This document shows, piece after piece, positions 1 through 11,030 of a stretch of 64,000 nucleotides of DNA. The notes under the pieces were generated by a model. That model did no database searches. It worked only from the letters and a program-made list of their open reading frames with translations, and had not been told where the DNA came from. This DNA comes from Hygrocybe punicea (taxonomy: Eukaryota > Basidiomycota > Agaricomycetes > Agaricales > Hygrophoraceae). The stretch lies in NCBI GenBank assembly GCA_963556145.1, contig OY744461.1, positions 992,001 through 1,056,000 of the forward strand, given 5' to 3'. Position 1 is the stretch's first letter. The number at the start of each line of letters is the position of its first letter. The translations under genes and the position numbers were made by a program.

Positions 1-500
1 TCTAGTATAAGAACTTTTATTTTCATTTAGTACTTAGGCTGTTATTCGTTGCGCACGAATTTGAGGTGTCTCTGGCACGCAGAATGAAAAATGGGTCAAA
101 CTAAAAAAGTAAAGCAGGGGCTGCCTAGCCGCAGTGTTGTACTTGAACTTCACTCTACTAATCTTGTCAATCAGAGGAGTATCGAGGATGTTAGAGCTTG
201 CATGAGTTTGGGGGGGGGGTTTTCCAAAAATGGTGAAATCTACACTGCGACGCCACCTTTTCTGAAAACAGCAATAAAAGAAATATAATTTCACAGTCTT
301 TGAACATCTTTTCTTTTCTTACAATTTTTATCATATCTTTATCATACCTTTTTCAGAAATATACAAAAAATATGCACTATATATCTTAATGTTTTTGGCA
401 AATGACATGTTAAAATAATATGGATTAATTTCAAAACAATTTCATGGCATTTTTATTAGAAATATTATGGCTTGCATCCAGTGTTTATAATCATTCAAAC
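1..500. other. No recognisable gene
   Basis: AT-rich sequence with short overlapping open frames on both strands. None shows a familiar motif, a usable splice pattern or a convincing start. A G-run lies near 212-220. I see nothing to annotate as a gene. Confidence 0.5.
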
Positions 501-1500
501 TCATGCAGGAACCTCTTGATCATAGCATGAAGCCCAAGGAGATCATCCTCAGATTCAGCCTTGATTGTCATAACAAACTCCACAGCTTTGACAAGGTGAG
601 AAAAGTTTTCCAAAATGGCAGAATCAATTCCAATTGGCAGAATATACCAATGAAGCAGTGCCATCCATTTATTGATCTTGTATTGACTGTGACATTTTAA
701 AACTGGGTCTCAAACACATCCACAGAATGCAGCTGGGGGTGTTGACATTGCTTTTTCAACAAGTTGGCCAAAGAGATGAGCCTTGTCTGAACTAAGATGT
801 ATTTTTTCCAAGGAGGAGCTGAGGACAGTCCACAGGTCCCATAAGAATGCCATTTCATTCTCATAGAATAGATGGAATGGATCCAGAGGGAAAAAGCTTG
901 GATGAAGAAAAGCAGAAGAAGCAGCACACAAAGGCAAGCATGAGATACCAGTCTCTTTGATAATTTCAGCTGCCACAGTTTTGGATGTTATAGACATCAG
1001 TTCGGCAAGTGTTGTGATGGTTGGAACTCTGTCAAGGTAGCAACAAGTTTCTGCACAGCATACATGGAAAAAAATTCCATTCCAGCTGCCTCTTGTAAAA
1101 CACAGGCATGCAATTTATACGCCTTAACAGTTCCATGTGACCATTTCCATGCCTCATAATGTTTCAAAGAGAGTCTTTGAGAAGTGGTCAACTCCTGTAG
1201 TTCAGAAGGCAAAACAGGTGGCAATGGAGACAGTGTGTAATTCCCACAGAGTGCCTGTTGCAGATGCTTAATCTCATCATGTGGGTCCAAGGATAATCCT
1301 CACTCCCACTATCTCCAGAATCATTGGACATGTCATCCTCAGACTCATCAGACATGATGCTTCCAGAATCTGTAGACATAGAATTATCCACAGAGGTGTC
1401 AGCCTCATCAGAAAATCTGTTGTGTGAGAGAGGAGCAGGATCCTCCAGAAATTTCAAAATTCCACACTCTGATGAAAGTGACTGGGAATCCAAATCACTT
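500..1500 (-). pseudogene. Tnp2/CACTA-like (Plavaka-related) transposase remnant
   Basis: Three overlapping minus-strand frames (997-710, 1290-997, 1493-1188) read as fragments of one protein. The 997-710 piece contains a block FFPLDPFHLFYENEMAFLWD, of the form seen where fungal Tnp2/Plavaka-type transposases carry F-P-x-D-x-H-L-x-x-E-N followed by L-x-D-L-W. Downstream on the same strand (about 700-500) another frame continues with KWMALLHWYILPIGIDSAI and an acidic/hydrophobic stretch typical of the same family. Upstream (1493-1300) the frame is Ser/Asp/Glu-rich. Frame changes and stops separate all pieces, so it cannot encode a full enzyme. Family assignment is by recognition of the conserved block only. 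Confidence 0.5.
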
Positions 1501-2265
1501 TCATCTTGGTCACTATCACTCCATTGGTGACCTTGTCAAATCTGTAATAAAGTCAGAACATTTCATCATAATTTTCAAGATAAGCTACTGAAGTCTTGGG
1601 CAGAATCTGCTGTATTCAAATTAGACAAACAGGATAACAACATATAAACTGAACTGACCATGAGCTTCTTGAATATCTATATCAGAATCTGATAAATAAT
1701 TAAAACATGTGATGATAAAATATCTGCAAAAAACTGACCATGCATAGCAGGTTGGGGGTCTGAATCTGTGTTAAAATAATGTCAGAAACCATATCTGAAT
1801 CGTCCAATTACACATACCAAGATCCATCATAAATTCTGGAAAATTAAATATGAATGATTGACAATACAATCATACCTTCATCAGACTGATTATCCACCCT
1901 CAAATAATCCTGAGAGCATGGACCCAATTCTATCATGAGGAATGTCAAAACTGTTAGATTGTCAGAATCAAAATTATTGACATAAAATCATACCAGTCAC
2001 ATTATCCCCACTGGACTGAGAGGGCTCATCAGCAAAAGGCCCCTCCACTTAGTCAGCTTAGTCAAAAGGATTAAGGCCAACAGGGTGGATAAGGTGAATA
2101 AGGTGGATAAGAACACATTAAGAACATTGTAAATCTCTAATAAGTGGATAAGAACAGCATCAAGAATATCGTAAATTTCTAATAAGTGTAAGGTATATAG
2201 TACAAGTACAAGGCTAGTCAATCCAATCAATATTTGTGTGGCCCTTGTAAACCCTTGCAAGGGAT
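1500..2265. other. AT-rich intergenic/decayed transposon sequence
   Basis: Contains imperfect short direct repeats (TAAGGTGGATAAG-type and ATAAGTGGATAAGAACA-type units at 2090-2200). No gene recognised. Confidence 0.4.
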
Positions 2266-2319
2266 ATGCGCATGTCAATTGACTTGGCTCCAGCCCATTG
2301 TGAGGTGGTATTGAGCCCT

Positions 2320-2710
2320 CATGTTGCCACTGTCAATGCCATCATCGTCACCAGTGCCTGGCTAGTTGGCTGGTGCTGGGTTGATGTTGTCGCTGTCATT
2401 ATCACATTTGCCTCGGTTGCTGTCACAGCCCAGGTGCACCATTGTCACCTTCACTGCCATTATCTTCCTCATCACCATCACCATCTTCATCACCGTTGTT
2501 GCCATCGTCGCTGTCAATCACAAGCACTCGAGCCAGTTGGCTGGTGCAGGATTAATGTTGTTGCTGCCATCCTCATCCACCATCCTCATCACTGCCATCC
2601 CTTTAAACACTGGCCTCATTGCCTTCGTCGCTCTTACCACCAGCAGATGATGTCACCTAGTTGGCGCCAGGCTGTTGTTGTCATCATCATTGCTGTGCCA
2701 TAATTGTCCT
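2320..2710. repeat. Degenerate tandem/interspersed repeat rich in CATCATC/GTTGTTG
   Basis: Blocks beginning GTTGGCTGGTGC followed by TTGATGTTG or TTAATGTTG occur near 2365 and 2537, with a third relative at 2662 (GTTGGCGCCAGG). They are separated by CCATCATCAC-type runs. The plus-strand open frame across it (2266-2703) is His/Val-rich and looks like a repeat artefact, not a gene. The complementary strand would be Asp/Asn-rich, so it may be the acidic linker of the adjacent decayed transposase. Confidence 0.4.
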
Positions 2711-3960
2711 CATCATTAAAGACAAAGTCAGTAGATAGTAGGATTACAGGAAATACCTGGGCCATGGTCCCAGTCAATGTTGCTGTTTGTCGTCACTGTG
2801 AGTCGAAAATTCTGCTAAGTCCTTTATTTGGCTGTGCTTGCCTTGGTTGGACTTTCAGCACTCCAACTCTCCAACACTCATCATGCTCACTCTTCCTCCT
2901 CCCTCCTTCACTAGTACTCCTTCACAGCCCCTCCCTTCACAACTCCTTCATCCACACACACCACTTCCTTGTTCCCTAGACTGGTAAGTAAATACTTGTA
3001 TTTCTACTAACTACACAATGATTGCAGGAATAAAAAACAACAGCACCACTGGCTTCGGCAGTGACAGTAACCAGACAAGAGCAAATGACGATCCCAGTGA
3101 GTCCCCGCTACCTGCTTTCTACACCCACTAACATCTTTATCAGTTCCCTCAAGAATGTTGTGTCAGTAACCTCCACTTTATCTTCATTTACAACCCTCAG
3201 CTACAACGCTTACAGGGACATGCCATCAACAGTGCAACAGTACAATGGTGGCAACGGTGACAGCAGTGGGGGATGAATTAGCACCCATGTATATTAATAA
3301 TTAGCTATTGTTAATAGGTTTATTCTATATGGCTCCCCATTAATAATACTTTTTATTATTCAATATTCAATGACCAGAAAAAGAGAAATAAGAAAGAAAA
3401 TAAGATAAAATCCAAGCTATATTAAAAACAACTAAGCCGAAGTTAAGTCAAGTTAATCAGAGGGATTAGCTTTGCTTCCACTTGTTGCCTTAGTTGTTTT
3501 AAGCCGGTCAAGAAGAGCAAAGCCCATTTAAATGTTGACTAGGCTTATGTAAAGGATGACTAAGACGACCATCTGTATTTGGTTCCTATCAATTGGTGCA
3601 GCCCCCTTATATAGAGTATACACTGGGGTTGGCCTAAGCCCCGGTTACCTTGCCGGTAACCCCTCATTGCGGTAACCGGAGGTCACCAACACCAAACATG
3701 GCGTATACAGACATAAAGCAACCAGCATCTGGCCATCCCCATGAAATTTGAAATATTTGAACACTGCAAACCTTCATGTTCGCGTCACTGTCACCCACCC
3801 CCCCTCAAAAGACTGTCCTCGTGCGACAAACGCAGGCAGCATGTGCCAGTGAGCTGCTGGCTAGCATTGATTTCAAGTACACTATAGCCCTCTAATCACT
3901 GGCCTGAGCCCCCTCTCTCACACGCTTTTGCAACATTCACCCACCCCTTCACCTTTGCGG
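2711..3960. other. Intergenic, no gene recognised
   Basis: Pyrimidine-rich short frames at 2704-2979 and 3061-3276 have no family signature. Inverted short motifs built on GGTTACC/GGTAACC lie at 3644-3690 and are the only structure I noticed. Confidence 0.4.
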
Positions 3961-4108
3961 TGGAGAGGTACCGGGGGTACCCTCGGGGTGCTCAGAGGAC
4001 GCGTGCATCGGAAAGACTAGGATAGGGTATCTACTACATCCAGATCTGCTAACTCACTGGATCAACCGTGGGAACTGAGTCACATGATCCATCCTCGCTA
4101 CCACTCCA
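3961..4108 (-). repeat. 3' LTR of the gag-only element
   Basis: 148-bp terminal repeat, TG...CA with 5-bp inverted ends TGGAG/CTCCA. It differs from the right copy at about 4007 (A/G) and 4084 (A/G), so the insertion is young. Confidence 0.85.
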
Positions 4109-4314
4109 AGTGCCCCTCCTCCACATAGCGACGCCCTCGTCGCTATCAAAAGGGAAGAAAGAGAAAAGAAAGAGAAAAAGATTGAGCACGTCAAGTAAAA
4201 GAAGAAACAAGGACAGGAAAGAGAGAGAAACGGGGAGCGGAAGGAGAAGGAGAAAGGGGAAAGTGTCCAAGAGCAAAAAGAAATGATGAGTCCACAAAAC
4301 AACACTTGAAACAA

Positions 4315-6456
4315 CTACTCCGGTTTGGTCCAACCCAGGGCTATCAGTGTCCTACTCAAATCGTGAAGACGGGGATCACGATCCCAATCAGGGTACGTCA
4401 GATCGGGGGGTGGTGAGTCAACAGAGACAAGGGGTCGGGTGATAGTGGGTCTCCCAGGGCCAATGCCGTGGGGGTGGCTTCGAGTGAAAATGGGGCCGGA
4501 CGGTGTGGGGAATGTGCATCGGGGTTGTATGCGTGGGGTGGATTGTCGAACGCAGCGTCGCGAAGCAGTAAATGGCCTGGTGGAGGGTCTAAGGGCAGAT
4601 GTGTTGCGTGGGGTGTTCCTCGTCGTGGTGGTAATGTAAATGGGGATATGCGCTGTGTCTTCGGCCCAGCTGAACGGGCGGGGTGTGGGTCGAACGGTTG
4701 ATGTGGACATGACTGACGGTGTGGGGCTGGACACACGAACGGGAACGTTCGCGACTGTCCGTTCGGCGGTTTCGTTGTCCTGGTACATCCCAGGCTCCTT
4801 GCTTGTCGTGCTCTTCGACGGTTCCGCGTTTACTTCCTCTGTCCCCGTCCCTGCTTGCCTCGTTTCCTCGTTCGCCCTCTTTTCTGCACCGTCTCTGTCC
4901 CCTTCTCTCGTGTCCATTGTCGTCTGCTTCCGTTCACCCTCCCCGGACTTCGCGTAGTTGTCCGCTCATGCTTCGATACCATTGGACCTCGGCGTTCGCA
5001 GTTGCGGCGCGTGGACGGTGGCGTCGTGGCTTGCTGTGGGTTTGGACGCGTGTAGTTTCGTGGGACAGGCGAGTGGGGTAGACTCGGGGTTTGGGATCGA
5101 CGCGGGTGTGGGTAGGTCTGTGGGCCACGCGTATATGCTGGGAACGGGGCTTGCGGCGCGTTTGGGCGTCTCTGTTAGCGGGGTTGGTGGTCTCTGGGTG
5201 AATGTGGACGCACGGTGCATCTTCTGTTGAGATTCGGGCGAGGGGACGTGCCTCGGCACGAGCGCTGTAGTCAGCTCTGGGAGTGGGACTGGTGGGGTCG
5301 TGTTCGTGTTCGCGTTTGGAGCCGTCTGCATTGATGTTGAGGTGCGGGAGGGTGGTTGCTGCTGTGCTGCCGTGGAAATATAAGCCAGCGGCGTCATTTG
5401 GGTGGGCAATAGCGAGGTGGCGTGTTCGGGCGCGAACGTCGTTATTCGTGGTGAGGGTAGGCGCGCTGTGGTGTGCTGGGGCGCGTTTTCGCGCGTGGAT
5501 GGGGCAGTTTGGGTGCTTGACGGGGACATGGCGCGCTCCGGCGCAGCTGTCGTCGTTTTTGGTGCGTTTGGGTCGACGGTTATGGGTGCTGGGACATGTT
5601 TTTGCGCTGGGGGTGCCGCATTTGCTTGCGTTGACGTGTTGGTGCAAGGGGGTGGGTCCGTTTGCGACGAAACGGAGGTGTTGGTGCGCGGCTCTGGTTG
5701 GGTCGCGGTGGGCAGTCGTCGTTAAGTTGCCACGGAAGCGTAGGTCGACGGCTCGTTTTGTGCTGTCGTTTGGGCGGGTGTAAAGATGTTTGTTGACGCT
5801 AGTGTGACCCAACGCTGGCGTTCTTCGGCAATCCCTGTGTTGCGTCCTTCTTCAAATGCTAGCGCGATTTTCAGACGCGCTCGTTCCTCGTATTCCTCGG
5901 TCCTCTTTTGGTAAACGGCCTCTATTGTGTCCAACGTTCTCTGTACTCTGTCCTCGAAGTTCACATTTTGTTCTGTACTCTGTACTCTGTCTTCGGAAGT
6001 TGCGGTGCCCGATATGATGTTTGAATTCGCGATGTGTGCCTCTGTTCCTAAGGCTGTTGTTGTGGTAGTAGCTGATGTACCTCGTACGTCTGGTAAATGG
6101 GATTCTAAGTCGTCTGAGGTTGGTTGTGTGAAGAAGACGTCGAGCATAAATGTTTCGGACTGTAAAGGGTCCAGACTTTGGAGTAACGAGGACTCTTTGG
6201 CTGCCAAGGCATTGGGACTGAGTTTGTCAATCCACCGAGCGATGAATAGTTCCCGAACTATGGGCCAATGTTTTCGTAGCTGTTTCGGAAGCTCAAGGAA
6301 CCAGTGTTTTGCTGTGTCAGCGATTTTGCTGGCGAATATCTCGATTTTATCGCGGTCACTGTTCCCCAAGACAACTTCTCGGTCCACCAGGCTCAGCCAG
6401 TCTGCTGGGTCCCCAGATGAGCCCCAAAACACAAAAAGCCTTCGGTAATCCGACAT
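4315..6456 (-). CDS. Retrotransposon Gag-like protein, one frame with two stop codons
   Basis: A single reading frame runs from the ATG at 6456 to the stop at 4315 (714 codons), interrupted only by TAA at 5722-5724 and a stop at 4966-4968. The first 244 residues contain a Gag/capsid-like helical block: GDPADWL near residue 15, then an alternating hydrophobic segment ending WPIVRELFIARW near residue 80. A Glu/Arg-rich coiled segment follows at about 170-215. The rest is Pro/Thr/Ser/Ala-rich and low in complexity, ending with a short acidic/aromatic tail. No protease, RT, RNase H or integrase motif is seen. The stops could be read through or could be inactivating mutations. The antisense strand is also open (GC-rich) but shows no family features. 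Confidence 0.65.
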
Positions 6457-6528
6457 TGGAGTTGAGGGAGATATGGCAAGTCAAAGCAAGCAGGCTAGGG
6501 AGTGGAAAACGGAGCAAATGCAGTGTGC

Positions 6529-6556
6529 GTGGGTTCAAACCACACTCTCATCACCA
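6529..6556 (-). promoter_or_regulatory. Primer binding site complementary to a tRNA 3' end
   Basis: On the plus strand this reads as the 3' end of a tRNA. A T-arm has loop TTCAAAC and a 5-bp stem (4 of 5 pairs), followed by a 7-nt acceptor strand, discriminator A and CCA (6554-6556). The element strand is therefore complementary to about 28 nt of a tRNA, longer than the usual 18-nt site. A discriminator A would fit tRNA-Leu among others; the isotype is not established. Confidence 0.7.
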
Positions 6557-6558
6557 GG

Positions 6559-6706
6559 TGGAGAGGTACCGGGGGTACCCTCGGGGTGCTCAGAGGACGC
6601 GTGCGTCGGAAAGACTAGGATAGGGTATCTACTACATCCAGATCTGCTAACTCACTGGATCAACCGTGGGAACTGAGTCACGTGATCCATCCTCGCTACC
6701 ACTCCA
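6559..6706 (-). repeat. 5' LTR of the gag-only element
   Basis: Second 148-bp LTR copy, colinear with 3961-4108 without indels (constant offset 2598). Confidence 0.85.
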
Positions 6707-7173
6707 GCAGCACACTGGCACCCCTTGGATCTGAGCAATCCCATCTTCCAACCAGGTCCCCATGTCCGCTTACACCTCCCAGACAGTTTCATTGGCTGAA
6801 TAGATCGACTTTGGGCCATGCGGAACGCTTCTCTCAATTAGTGAGTGTCCCTTTCCACATCTTGCTTCCATCCGGCCCTTTTTTGACATTTGCTCATCTA
6901 TAAAAGATGGCCAGTAGGCATCTCATATCCCCTCTCAAGACCCCCCCTCCCTCACCTGTTGGCTGTCAGTGAGACCTCGCAACTCGCCATTTACATTGTT
7001 TGTAACCCCCCCTCCTTCCTCACCCAGCCATGTCATTTACCAGCCCCACAGCATCAATCAGAAGCCATTGGCAATGCTAACTGACATGTTGGAACCATTG
7101 CAGGCCCCCATGGAGTGTCTGTCATTGCCTGTTGCACCTAAGCAGTGCCACCTTGATGCTGTGATATGCCAAG
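6707..7173. other. Left flank of the Crypton-like element, no separate gene
   Basis: Pyrimidine-rich sequence between the LTR element and the tyrosine-recombinase gene. It may contain the 5' region of that element. No termini identified. Confidence 0.35.
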
Positions 7174-8196
7174 ATGACATTGGAGAGGCGCACCATGCTT
7201 TTGACCCATTGGCTCTCTCTGCCTGTGTTGGATGACAGCACCATGGAAGGCAGCCCCCTCTCGCCCTTGCAGCAATCTGTGTCCCTAAATGGGGTGAGCG
7301 CACAGAGCCCTGTACCCTTGAATGGCCCACCTACATGCCCTGCTTCTCTGCCTCGTGAGACCATGACATGCCCCATCTCACTGCGCACTCAATGGTCAAT
7401 GGATGTCCTCGAGAAAGATTCTCATTGGCTCCGCCTTGGAATGGTTTGGCAGGAGCAGAGTGGGAAACAGACCAAGAAGACTTATGACCGACACCTCAAG
7501 AGCTATCAGGATTGGTGAGAGCAAACACAGGCTGAGATTGCCGCCAGGGACTCAGCACAAGTCCCTCTTCCTGCCTTTCTGATCATGGCTACCAAGGTCA
7601 CACATTTCCTCCAATATGAGTCTACACGAGGGAAGGTACATATACCTTTTTGACATGTTGTAGGCTGGTGCTGACATTTTCCCATGCAAGCGCAAATGTG
7701 GCAGTAATGAGATGATCGCTGGCTCCTCTGTTGGGGTGTCACATGTCAAAGGGGTTGTGTCGGCCCTTGAATTCCACTGATTCCACCACCAGCATGAATA
7801 CCTGCATGATTCTGCTGCTCAGATCAGCCTCCACTCGGATAGCCGTATCACCACTTTCGAAAAAGCTGTTCAGTACAATGAGCCTAAACGCACCAATGAT
7901 GCCCAGGTCCTCCAAGTGGCAGGGAGCTCATCAGGTGTGTGCCCCCCATTAACCCAATGTGTGCAGCAGCAGTGACTGAAACATCCTTCCAGACACTTAC
8001 TCAGCAAAGGAGCTTGAGAGCTGCTCCATTTGGTGCCTAACCAATGCAGCCAGCAGCTGTGAGCGGCTGTTCATTGCTATTCGTGATGGGGCCATGATGT
8101 TGCTATCAAGCCAGACAGCATTCTGGGGTGAGAGTGCTTGGATGCTGCTCTGGTCTGATTTGTTCCAGACCATGATCCCCTTCAATGATGTTGCGC

Positions 8197-9050
8197 TGTA
8201 ATGGCAAGGTCAGGATGGCTGCGGAATAAAGATCCTAGCCTGGGGGTGTCAGTGTAAAAGTGGCAATGAATAGTTAGCAAGCTTCAGTAAGTGAAAAGAG
8301 ACAAAGGAGTAGAAAAGCCACCAAGTAAAACTACTGATAACTATCAAGACCAGTCGAAGCCAACAATGTCGGGTACAGTGGGTCGGGTGTCAGGTGATGA
8401 GAGATATAAGAATGTTGATGGTGGAATGATAGAGAGAGGGTTGAGGAGACCGACAAGTTGAGTAAATGATAGATTTTTACTGATAGGCAGGTTCTGAGTG
8501 AGGGGAAAGGGGGAAACTACTTTCTTATTTTGACATGGCGCTTGGGCACCATTTTTATACTACAAAAATCTCTATCTAGATTTGGACGAGAGTCCTCAGC
8601 CGATGAGGGAGAACAAAGAGGAAGAGAAATGGGGTAGTGATGAGAGAGTTGCGATGCGACGATGACAGGAAAATGAGTGGGAGAAGTAAAAAGCTGTGAA
8701 AAGATATGAAATACTTTTATATATCTCCATAAGGGAGATGGTAGGCACGAATTAGGCAAGTCCGATGTCAGGATTCCAGTCTGATAAGATCCATCTGCAA
8801 TGTTTGGGATTCTGTGCGTTTAGGAGTTAGACCCCTGTACGCAAGTGGCCATGCTAGTCAATATGCATTGGGTTACGTCGAGTTCGAGTGTGGATCACTA
8901 GGGACGTTGGGTTCGAGCGGATTTGTGAGATATCGAGTTTATGGCCTCAGAGGGCCAAGAGCCCTCTACAGCGCCTGGGTGTCAGATTCTGGTGAGTGAT
9001 GTTTTTGAATATGCAAGGTGGGAAGACAAAGGCTCACCATTACTTACAAT
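8197..9050. mobile_element. Insertion(s) interrupting the recombinase gene
   Basis: Colinear recombinase sequence stops near 8196 and resumes near 9051. The intervening 0.85 kb lacks coding similarity. A 9-bp direct repeat GGGTGTCAG lies at 8244-8252 and 8977-8985 and may be a target duplication of an inner element of about 724 bp. The outer limits read TGTAATGG at 8197 and CCATTACTTACA ending 9048, which could be solo-LTR ends, but no matching target duplication is present. Element class is unresolved. Confidence 0.4.
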
Positions 9051-9399
9051 TTGTTCAGGCCTTGGTGGTGCTCACAGACAATGCGAAGCATAACCAGATG
9101 GGGCAAGTGGATGAACATGGTGCATTGCGTCACCGCCTGCCTGAACTCTGTGGGGTTGGTGCACTTGCCCTGCTCTTCTTCACACACTTCCATGTCCTGG
9201 GCCAACCTGTTCCTGAATTTTCACTGGACTTCAATGAGCCTGATTGTGGCCAATATGGTGTATGCTCATGGTACAAATATCATGTCTTCTGGCCCACACA
9301 AAAGTCTCCCATGTCATGCCTGACCTATGAAAGTGAGTGCGATGAAATCAAATCATCCCAAACTCAGCCCCTCGCTCTCTGCAGACCACCGTGACCGTT

Positions 9400-9548
9400 T
9401 GAGTAGGTCGGAGGTCCCTCGAGATTGCAAGAGGGTGGAAGCTGCTCGAAGGCTGAGATAGGATTGTCTACTACATCCCAAAGGCTACTAACTACAACAA
9501 ACCATGGGAACTCTATCATGTGACTGTCCAGGCACAACTACTACACCA
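9400..9548. repeat. Diverged LTR related to the 148-bp LTR
   Basis: Shares ordered blocks with the 3961-4108 LTR: GATAGG, TCTACTACATCC, CTAAC, GGGAACT, a GTGAC-type block and a terminal CTACACCA. It splits the recombinase frame between the HRDR-like segment (about 9390) and the segment leading to THAAR. This looks like a solo LTR of an older relative; the ends are approximate. Confidence 0.45.
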
Positions 9549-10319
9549 TGTCAACACCATCCATGCTGCTGTCGGCATCTCAATCTCAAAATTGACACAT
9601 GCTGCTCGTCCATTCACTGCCCAGATGGCTCGCGTCCATGGTGTGAGTATTGATGGCACAAAAGCATTGGGTGGATGGAGTGATAGTTCTGGGTCCTTCT
9701 GCCCATGCTATTATTGTGCTTTACCTGTTGATGCAATGCTTGGTGCAGCCATGTTTAATGCACGCAAGCCTGAAACTTACCAATTGCTGCGTGATGCCCT
9801 TGGTCTGTTGCCAAGCCATTAACTATTTTCATGGAGTTGCATGACTGATCAGAGTTCCTCCCAGAACCACCAAAATGTCTAACTCAAGACATTTTCCCAT
9901 GGATTGAGCAGGAGAAATCCACTCTTGATGCTCAATCGGTGGCCAACCCTAATACACGAGATTTCGCCCTCAAAAACTTTCTTGGCTTGTTAATGTGGTT
10001 CCGTCGGGTCATCCTGCAAGATGCAGCTGTCCTTGTATCTCTATATCCTGCCACACCTATTTTCCAGGTTGCACCATTCAATAACCCTGTCTTCCGATCC
10101 TTTGCACACCATTCCCATGAAATAATCACAAATGCAGAAGAAAGTGCCTGGCTTGCCCTGGAGGACCTCCCTGACAAGTATGCACACACATTCTGAGGCC
10201 TTGTTCAGGGCACGACAATGGAGCAGCAGCAAGCATCAGTAGGGTTGACCATGGGTCTTGAACAGGTCGGCTCAGCTGACACCACACCCATACCTGTGAA
10301 CACCTTACCTGGGGTGGTT

Positions 10320-11030
10320 TTGACCTGCACCTGCACCCGAACATCCATAGGTCATGATGGTACACCTTACCTGTGGTGTACCATCACATCCCACCATCCA
10401 CCACAGCACCTGTTCCACTCTGCAACCTCGCAGATGCAGCACTGGTGTCAATTGACGCGACATGTGTGTCTGCGAGGTGATCGAGACTGGGAAACGGGTC
10501 ATTGGACGTGTCATTGAGCAACGGAGAGATGACCAAGGGTGACTGAGGGGGCATACGCTGTCAGACGTGTTGTTGCATGTCCGCGAGGTGGATGAGAGGG
10601 GGATGTGTTGTTGTTGTTGCGTGTCCGTGAGCTGGACAAGAGGGGGATGCATTGTCATCGTGCTGTTGCCCCATGCTGTTGTTGTTGTCATCATAGTGTA
10701 GTTAGCTACAGTTCATTACTTGATCAGAAATTGAGACTTACCTGTAGGCTGGGAGGTGGGAGCACCACCCCCCAGCCACCTCCCTGCTCCTTCTTTGACT
10801 ATTCTGGTCAGTCATCTGGTCACCACGCGCTCGCTCGCCCTTGGTCATAGCCGTTGTGGTGGTTGTGTGGAATGTCTTCAAGTTGTCCTGGGATAACTGT
10901 ATGAACCCGTGACACACCGCCAAACCATGGGTACGGGTCATGGTATGGTCATGGTGTCCAAAAGTGGACACCATGACCTGTACCCACTTATCCCGTACCG
11001 AAAGACTGCAGGTTTCCAAAACCCATGGTC
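10320..11030. repeat. Insertion carrying the TCAATTGAC / GCGAGGTG repeat module
   Basis: Between colinear parts of the recombinase gene lies about 0.7 kb with the palindromic core GTCAATTGAC at 10449, GCGAGGTG at 10473 and 10591, a (GTT)n-rich stretch at 10605-10690, and an inverted repeat GGTCATGGTGTCC/GGACACCATGACC at 10948-10980. Related modules occur inside the hAT at 22,601 and in the palindrome at 60-61.6 kb. Confidence 0.45.

Larger units (their letters stand above)
3961..6706 (-). mobile_element. Gag-only LTR retroelement (2.75 kb, sense strand minus)
   Basis: Two direct repeats of 148 bp (3961-4108 and 6559-6706) differ at only two positions, begin TGGAG and end CTCCA, and bracket a single long minus-strand coding region with no reverse transcriptase. 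In sense orientation the 5' LTR is the right-hand copy. It is followed after 2 bp by a tRNA-3'-end complement (6529-6556), and a purine run GGAGGAGGGG precedes the 3' LTR (4112-4123 on plus). No clear 5-bp target duplication is visible (left flank TGCGG, right flank GCAGC). The layout matches non-autonomous TR-GAG/TRIM-like elements described in other eukaryotes. That class assignment is inference. Confidence 0.8.

Noticed and set aside
2266..2703. His-rich 145-residue ORF
   Set aside because: Low-complexity repeat translation. No family signature.
4439..5783. Plus-strand open frames across the LTR element
   Set aside because: They are antisense to the long Gag frame in GC-rich sequence, with Gly/Val/Trp/Arg-rich composition and no motifs.
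6529..6556. A tRNA gene
   Set aside because: Only the T-arm, acceptor strand and CCA are present, with no D-arm or anticodon upstream. Position next to the LTR makes it a primer binding site.
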